DNA from: Alphaproteobacteria bacterium
GTDB lineage: Bacteria; Pseudomonadota; Alphaproteobacteria; Rhizobiales; Aestuariivirgaceae
Assembly (NCBI GenBank): GCA_026400595.1
Contig: JAPLOT010000539.1
Location: forward strand, 1 to 10,896
Reading direction: 5' to 3'
DNA: 10,896 nt
Shown: piece by piece, positions 6,819 to 10,896 of the stretch
Numbering within the stretch: position 1 is the stretch's first letter
Layout of the letters: every line of letters begins with the position of its first letter
The notes under the pieces: generated by a model
What the model was told of the DNA's origin: nothing
Database searches by the model: none
What the model saw: the letters and a program-made list of their open reading frames with translations, nothing else
Position numbers and translations under genes: made by a program

Positions 6819-8272
6819 CGGAAACGCAACAGGACAAGATCCGCTGCGACGCCTGCCCGGTGCTCTGCTATATCCGGGAGGGGCTCCGTGGCGCCTGCGA
6901 CCGCTATGCCAACGACGGCGGCCGGCTGGTGCGCGTCGATCCGCACATCCTGATCGAACGCACGGTGGAGGAGGGCGGCCGGCTGGTGCCCTTCCTCGAT
7001 CGCAGCAAGGACTGGGACGGCAGCATCGTCGCTCAGCCTGGCACCTTCGTCACCGCCATTGGCGCTGGCACGACCTATCCCGACTACAAGCCCGCGCCCT
7101 TCATCGTGTCCTCCGAGGTCGAAGGCGTCGACATGATCACCGTCGTCACCGAGGGCATCTTCAGCTACTGCGGCGTGAAGGTGAAGATCGACACCGACCG
7201 CCATCTCGGCCCGGAATGCGCGCCGGTCCGCGTCAATGGCGAGCAGATCGGGCACGTCACGACGGCGGAGTACGGGTCGCAGATGCTGTCGCTCGGCGGC
7301 GTGCGCCACCTGACCGGCGGATCGAAGAAGGAAGGCCGTGTCACCTGCGAAAGCCTGCTTGCCCTGTGCAACTGCCAATCGCTGGAGGTCGAGGTGGACG
7401 GCGGCGCGCGCGTCGTCATCGCCGCAGGTCAGGCACCGGTCATCAACGGGCAGCTCGAGGAACGCATGCGGGTCGGCTGCGGATCTGCCACCATCGGCAT
7501 GTTCGCCAAGCAGTGGCTTGGGCTGGTGGACGAGGTGGTCGTGGTCGACGATCACATCACCGGCGTTCTCTCCGAGCACCAGGCGGGAAAATTCCTCGAC
7601 GTCCCGGAAACCGGCGTCCGCATCAAGGGCCACCGCTCCACGCCGGGGCGCTATTTCAAGGTGGCCCAACCCGGCACCGGCTGGGGCGGCACCGATCTGA
7701 CCGACCCACTCGCCATCCTGAAGCCCTTCGATGCAAAGACGGCGTGGCCGGGTCTGCGCCTCTTCATGGTCTCGACCACCGGCGAGCACTTCGCCTATTT
7801 CGAACTCGATGAAGTCCTGGCGCCGGTCGAGAAGGACCTTCCGCCCGCGCTTCGGCTTTCGGTCGAGCGCATCGCAGAGAACTGCGAGCCGGCCCTGTCG
7901 ACGGTACTGTTCATGGGCGGAGCCGGTGGATCGCTGCGGGCCGGCGTCACCGAGAATCCGGTCCGCCTCACGCGATCGGTGAAGGACGCGCTGACGCGCG
8001 TCACCTGCGGCGGAGCACCGGTCTATGTCTGGCCGGGCGGCGGTATCACCTTCATGGCCGACGTGACGCGGCTTCCCGCCAATGCCTTCGGCTACGTGCC
8101 GACTCCGGCTCTTGTCGCGCCGATCGAGTTCACCATGCGCCGCGACGATTATCAGGCCCTCGGCGGCCACATGGACGAGGTGCGGAAGCTCTCGGATGTC
8201 GAAGCCCACCGGGCTGCCAGGCGCGTCGCGGCATGGCCGGACAATCCCTGGCCGCTGGAGCGGAAGTCATGA
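6815..8272 (+). CDS. 6-hydroxynicotinate reductase-like iron-sulfur flavoprotein
   Basis: 485-residue protein that I recognise as the family named after 6-hydroxynicotinate reductase of Eubacterium barkeri, which reduces the hydroxylated ring to 1,4,5,6-tetrahydro-6-oxonicotinate with ferredoxin. That enzyme is reported to hold a covalently bound flavin, one [2Fe-2S] and two [4Fe-4S] clusters. Here Cys11-x2-Cys14-x3-Cys18-x9-Cys28 is a probable [4Fe-4S] site. Eight more cysteines follow (119, 135, 178, 185, 187, 222, 357, 398), giving 12 in all. GCGSATIG at 221-228 is conspicuous and could be a flavin-attachment site. No signal peptide or membrane span is visible. The start ATG at 6815 overlaps the previous stop (ATGA), with GGAG at 6806-6809. 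Its place just after a molybdenum hydroxylase supports ring reduction after hydroxylation. The exact substrate is inferred, and an electron donor is not encoded here. Confidence 0.82.
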   Translation: MTETQQDKIRCDACPVLCYIREGLRGACDRYANDGGRLVRVDPHILIERTVEEGGRLVPFLDRSKDWDGSIVAQPGTFVTAIGAGTTYPDYKPAPFIVSSEVEGVDMITVVTEGIFSYCGVKVKIDTDRHLGPECAPVRVNGEQIGHVTTAEYGSQMLSLGGVRHLTGGSKKEGRVTCESLLALCNCQSLEVEVDGGARVVIAAGQAPVINGQLEERMRVGCGSATIGMFAKQWLGLVDEVVVVDDHITGVLSEHQAGKFLDVPETGVRIKGHRSTPGRYFKVAQPGTGWGGTDLTDPLAILKPFDAKTAWPGLRLFMVSTTGEHFAYFELDEVLAPVEKDLPPALRLSVERIAENCEPALSTVLFMGGAGGSLRAGVTENPVRLTRSVKDALTRVTCGGAPVYVWPGGGITFMADVTRLPANAFGYVPTPALVAPIEFTMRRDDYQALGGHMDEVRKLSDVEAHRAARRVAAWPDNPWPLERKS

Positions 8273-9138
8273 GCCGCATGCAGGCAAGCATGCTGCCAGA
8301 TGGCCGCAGGCTCCATCTGCAGGATGGACCGATCGACCTGGTAATCGCCGCCGATGGTCGAGCCGGCGATGTCCGGCATGCCCTGCAGGCCGCGACGGCG
8401 CGCTTTGCCACCATCCTTGACGAGCTCTGCGCCGAGCTGGAGCTGTTGCGCCGGCCAGCTGATCCATGCCCCGAGGGATCCGTTGCCCGGCGCATGTGGG
8501 CCGCGACGCGCGCGCATGCAAGCGACACCTTCATCACGCCCATGGCCGCCGTGGCCGGTTCGGTTGCCGAGGAAGTCCTGGCCGCCATGACCGCTGCCGC
8601 CCCGCTCAGGCGCGCCTTCGTGAACAATGGCGGCGACATCGCCATTCACCTCCAGCCCGGCCAGCGCTACGCCATTGGCCTCGTGGATCGGCCAGACCGC
8701 CCCTCGCTCTTCGCGCGCGCCGGGATCTGCGCTGACGATGGTATTGGCGGTATCGCCACCAGCGGCTGGCGCGGAAGAAGCTTCTCGCTCGGAATTGCCG
8801 ATGCGGTGACGGTGCTGGCGGAGACCGCAAGCCGCGCCGATGCCGCCGCCACCGTGATCGCCAATGCCGTCGATCTTCCGGGCCATCCGGCGATCAAGCG
8901 CGTGCCGGCCGCGCAACTGCAGCCCGACAGCGATCTCGGCCTCCGTCCCGTCACCCGCGCCGTCGGCCCGCTTCGGCCGGGCGAGATCGCCGCGGCGCTC
9001 GCGTCCGGGCTGGCCTGCGCCGCGTCGCTGCTGGAAGATGGGCTCATCCAGGCCTGCGCAATTCATCTCGCGGGCGAAACCCGTACATTGGGCCATGTGC
9101 CCCTCGAACATGATTGGAGGCTTGCAGCCTATGCCTGA
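8269..9138 (+). CDS. UPF0280 family protein (ApbE-like, possible flavin transferase)
   Basis: 289-residue protein of the uncharacterised UPF0280 family, which resembles the ApbE FMN-transferase superfamily. ApbE-like signatures appear in order: TPMAAVAGSVAEEVL (90-104), VNNGGDIAI (118-126, matching the N-x-GGD of ApbE), GIATSGWRGRSFSLGIADAV (161-180) and ADAAAT (190-195), resembling the ADALAT metal-binding segment of ApbE. No signal peptide is seen, so it should act in the cytoplasm, unlike lipoprotein ApbE. The ATG at 8269 overlaps the reductase stop (ATGA) and has GGAG at 8257-8260, 8 bases upstream. In-frame ATGs at 8278 and 8290 are less likely. Being coupled directly to a reductase family with covalent flavin suggests that it flavinylates that reductase; this is inference. 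The C-terminal third (about 205-289) has no motif I know. Confidence 0.8.
   Translation: MSRMQASMLPDGRRLHLQDGPIDLVIAADGRAGDVRHALQAATARFATILDELCAELELLRRPADPCPEGSVARRMWAATRAHASDTFITPMAAVAGSVAEEVLAAMTAAAPLRRAFVNNGGDIAIHLQPGQRYAIGLVDRPDRPSLFARAGICADDGIGGIATSGWRGRSFSLGIADAVTVLAETASRADAAATVIANAVDLPGHPAIKRVPAAQLQPDSDLGLRPVTRAVGPLRPGEIAAALASGLACAASLLEDGLIQACAIHLAGETRTLGHVPLEHDWRLAAYA
9116..9120 (+). promoter_or_regulatory. Ribosome binding site for the first PF06684 gene
   Basis: GGAGG lies 10 bases before the ATG at 9131, inside the end of the UPF0280 gene. It fixes that ATG as the start and explains the 8-base overlap with the upstream stop. It is the strongest Shine-Dalgarno match seen in the operon, so these last two genes may be translated well independently of upstream coupling. 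Confidence 0.6.
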
Positions 9139-9715
9139 CGTCAGGATCCGGAAGTTTCTCGTCAGCGTCGAGGAGGTCTTTCATGAAGGCGGCCCCGTTT
9201 CCGAAGCGCCGCCGCGCCGCGGCGCGGTGCTGGCGGTGATCGAGAATCCCTATGCCGGCCGCTACCATGCCGAGATCCAGCCCTTCATGGAGGACCTGCG
9301 CCCGCTGGGCCTGCTCATGGCGCGAAAGCTCGTCGAAGCCTTCGGCGGCGATGCCGGGGTCATCGAAGGCTATGGCAAGGGCGCCATCGTCGGTGAGGCG
9401 GGCGAAATCGAGCACGGCGCGCTGTGGCATGCGCCGGGCGGATACGCCATGCGCGAGGTCCTCGGCGGCGCCAAGGCCATTGTGCCTTCGACCAAGAAGG
9501 TGGGCGGTCCGGGCACGCGTCTCGACGTGCCGGTCACCCATCTCAATGCCTCCTATGTGCGCAGCCATTTCGATGCCATCGAGGTCGGCTTCACCGATGC
9601 GCCGCGCGCCAATGAGATGGTGCTGGCATTGGTCATGACCACCGGTCCGCGCGTGCATGCCCGCGCCGGCGGACTCGATGTGAGGGACGTCAAGGGACAG
9701 GATGGATTGAGATGA
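9131..9715 (+). CDS. PF06684 (AA_synth, former DUF1185) family protein, copy 1
   Basis: 194-residue single-domain protein of the family annotated as 'amino acid synthesis'. A structural-genomics study described its fold as a variant of the Bacillus chorismate mutase fold, but no reaction is proven to my knowledge. Family blocks visible are VIENPYAGRY (36-45), EGYGKGAIVGEAGEIEH (79-95), VPSTKKVGGPG (118-128), YVRSHFDAIEV (142-152) and DAPRANEM (156-163), ending in KGQDGLR. It is a paralogue of the next gene. No signal peptide or membrane segment. It overlaps UPF0280 by 8 bases and the next gene by 4 (ATGA). The operon context suggests a step after ring reduction, perhaps hydrolysis or rearrangement of the reduced ring; that is inference. 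Confidence 0.85.
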   Translation: MPDVRIRKFLVSVEEVFHEGGPVSEAPPRRGAVLAVIENPYAGRYHAEIQPFMEDLRPLGLLMARKLVEAFGGDAGVIEGYGKGAIVGEAGEIEHGALWHAPGGYAMREVLGGAKAIVPSTKKVGGPGTRLDVPVTHLNASYVRSHFDAIEVGFTDAPRANEMVLALVMTTGPRVHARAGGLDVRDVKGQDGLR

Positions 9716-10296
9716 AAGCCAGGATCCGCAAGATCGTCACCCTCGTCGACGAAACGCTGAGCGAGCAGGGCAGGGACGTGTCGCCGCCTGTCCGCCGCGC
9801 CGCATGCGTTGCGGTGATCGCCAATCCCTTTGCCGGAACCTACCAGGAAGACCTGACCGAACTCATCGACATCGGCGAGGAACTGGGCGGTCTGCTTGCC
9901 GAAAGGGCGGTGGCGGCACTCGGCATCGCGGGTGCGGCCGTCGAGAGCTATGGCAAGGCGGCGGCGGTCGGCGAGAATGGCGAACTCGAACATGCCGCGG
10001 CCATCCTCCATCCCAAGCTCGGCGCACCCTTCCGCAAGGTGCTGGGTAGGGGCGCGGCCCTGATCCCGTCCTCCAAGAAGCGCGGCAGCCTCGGCGTGGT
10101 GCTCGACATTCCGCTGGGCCACAAGGATGCCGCCTTCGTGCGCAGTCACTTCGATGGCATGGAGGTGCGCGTCAACGATGCGCCGCGGGCCAACGAGATC
10201 ATGGTCGCCGTCGCCGTGACAACCGGCGGCCGCCCCCTTCCGCGCGTCGGCGGCCTCAAGACGTCCGAGATCAAGGGCGAGGACGGGCTGCGCTGA
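9712..10296 (+). CDS. PF06684 (AA_synth, former DUF1185) family protein, copy 2
   Basis: 194 residues, same length and fold family as the preceding gene. The two align without gaps over the last 84 residues with 44 identities by hand count. The same blocks are kept: VIANPFAGTY (35-44), ESYGKAAAVGENGELEH (78-94), IPSSKKRGSLG (118-128), FVRSHFDGMEV (142-152), DAPRANEI (156-163), and the ending KGEDGLR. Since neither copy has lost these residues, both probably work, possibly as a hetero-oligomer. The ATG at 9712 overlaps the previous stop by 4 bases. This is the last gene of the operon: its stop is one base from the stop of the convergent amidotransferase gene, leaving no room for an intergenic terminator. 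Function unproven. Confidence 0.85.
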   Translation: MKARIRKIVTLVDETLSEQGRDVSPPVRRAACVAVIANPFAGTYQEDLTELIDIGEELGGLLAERAVAALGIAGAAVESYGKAAAVGENGELEHAAAILHPKLGAPFRKVLGRGAALIPSSKKRGSLGVVLDIPLGHKDAAFVRSHFDGMEVRVNDAPRANEIMVAVAVTTGGRPLPRVGGLKTSEIKGEDGLR

Positions 10297-10297
10297 G

Positions 10298-10896
10298 TTA
10301 CGCTGCCGCGGCGATCGCCTGCCTGCCATTCACCAGATTGTCGAACATCTGCTGGCTCATGCGGGCCATGCGCGGCATCAGGGGCAGGGCCTCGGCCCTC
10401 ACCCGCTCATAGGCATTGGCGCCCAGCGCCTCGTCCAGCCACTGCCGGTACTGCGGCAGATCGGCCCAGCGATCCACGAGCTCAGGGGTCAGCTCACCGT
10501 GGAACTGCGTGGCGAGAATGTTGGGGCCTGCCGCCATGATCTGGACCGGCGAGATATCGGACGAGGCCAGGACCTCTGCGCCGTCTGGCAACCTCGTCAC
10601 CTCGGCATGATGCCACTGCATCACCTTCATCGACGGGCGCAATCCGGCCGCCATTTCGTGACGCCGGCCAAGTGGCGTCAGCGTCACCTTGCCGATACCG
10701 ACTTCAGGCCCGCGCGCCAGGCCAACCGCGCCGCCCAGCGCTTCCGCCACCAGCCGCAGGCCAAGGCAGACGCCGAAATAGGGGCGGTCGCGGTTCATCG
10801 TCCATTCGCGGATCGCGGCCTTCTCCCGGACCAGCCAGGGATGGGCCTCGGTTTCCCACACGTCCATGGCGCCGCCCATGACCAGCAGAAAATCAT
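10298..10896 (-). CDS. Class I glutamine amidotransferase-like protein (5' end beyond window)
   Basis: Partial gene: the frame stays open to the right edge, reading DFLLVMGGAMDVWE, which is internal family sequence, so the true start lies outside. Class I amidotransferase (GMP synthase glutaminase-like) domain. The nucleophile elbow FGVCLG has its Cys codon at 10766-10768. The MQWHHAEV block follows, and ATQFHGELTPEL holds the catalytic His and Glu of the triad. A helical tail of about 60 residues follows. Members cleave glutamine, or a gamma-glutamyl compound, to release ammonia for a partner. This stand-alone type has no synthase domain attached in the visible part. The elbow continues LR where GHQ or GSQ is usual. 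It converges on the operon with a one-base gap, so it is probably a separate transcription unit. The acceptor substrate is unknown. Confidence 0.85.
   Translation of the reverse strand, partial: DFLLVMGGAMDVWETEAHPWLVREKAAIREWTMNRDRPYFGVCLGLRLVAEALGGAVGLARGPEVGIGKVTLTPLGRRHEMAAGLRPSMKVMQWHHAEVTRLPDGAEVLASSDISPVQIMAAGPNILATQFHGELTPELVDRWADLPQYRQWLDEALGANAYERVRAEALPLMPRMARMSQQMFDNLVNGRQAIAAAA

Larger units (their letters stand above)
9131..10296 (+). repeat. Tandem gene duplication of PF06684 genes
   Basis: Two adjacent same-strand genes, each of 194 codons, encode proteins about half identical by eye, with identical termini (RIRK near the start, DGLR at the end). The divergence indicates an old duplication, not a recent one, and both reading frames are intact. 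Retention side by side in one operon suggests that both products are needed. Confidence 0.75.

Noticed and set aside
6734..8209. A 491-codon minus-strand open frame
   Set aside because: It is in-register antisense to the reductase gene; the sense frame has the cysteine motif and family likeness, and this one has none.

Overview
The window is dense, GC-rich bacterial DNA. Its short or overlapping gene junctions, the class III adenylate cyclase fused to TolB-like and TPR modules, and the rhizobial style of catabolic genes suggest a soil or plant-associated alphaproteobacterium, probably Hyphomicrobiales. That placement is inferred from gene content and was not tested by alignment.

Left arm (1-3073, minus strand): a two-gene unit. 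A soluble class III adenylate cyclase/TolB-like/TPR protein (start preferred at a GTG at 3073) is followed after 3 bases by an acyl-CoA dehydrogenase whose C-terminus runs off the left edge. A 170-base divergent intergenic region (3074-3243) holds a candidate promoter for each direction and a small perfect inverted repeat.

Central operon (3244-10296, plus strand): six genes, every junction overlapping by 4 or 8 bases. In order they are an FAD subunit of the xanthine dehydrogenase family; a fused [2Fe-2S]2/molybdopterin hydroxylase subunit; a 485-residue iron-sulfur protein resembling 6-hydroxynicotinate reductase; a UPF0280 (ApbE-like) protein; and two tandem paralogues of the PF06684 'amino acid synthesis' family. 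The first two should make a molybdenum hydroxylase that adds an oxygen from water to an N-heteroaromatic ring. The third should reduce the hydroxylated ring. The UPF0280 protein may attach the covalent flavin that the reductase of Eubacterium barkeri is known to carry. The paired PF06684 proteins sit where a ring-opening or downstream enzyme would be expected. The likeliest reading is an aerobic counterpart of the hydroxylation-then-reduction route for nicotinate or a related N-heterocycle. Neither the substrate nor the last steps can be fixed from sequence.

Right edge (10298-10896, minus strand): a class I glutamine amidotransferase-like protein, N-terminally cut by the window edge and convergent with the operon with a single base between the stop codons.

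No tRNA, rRNA, CRISPR array, insertion sequence or integrase was seen.
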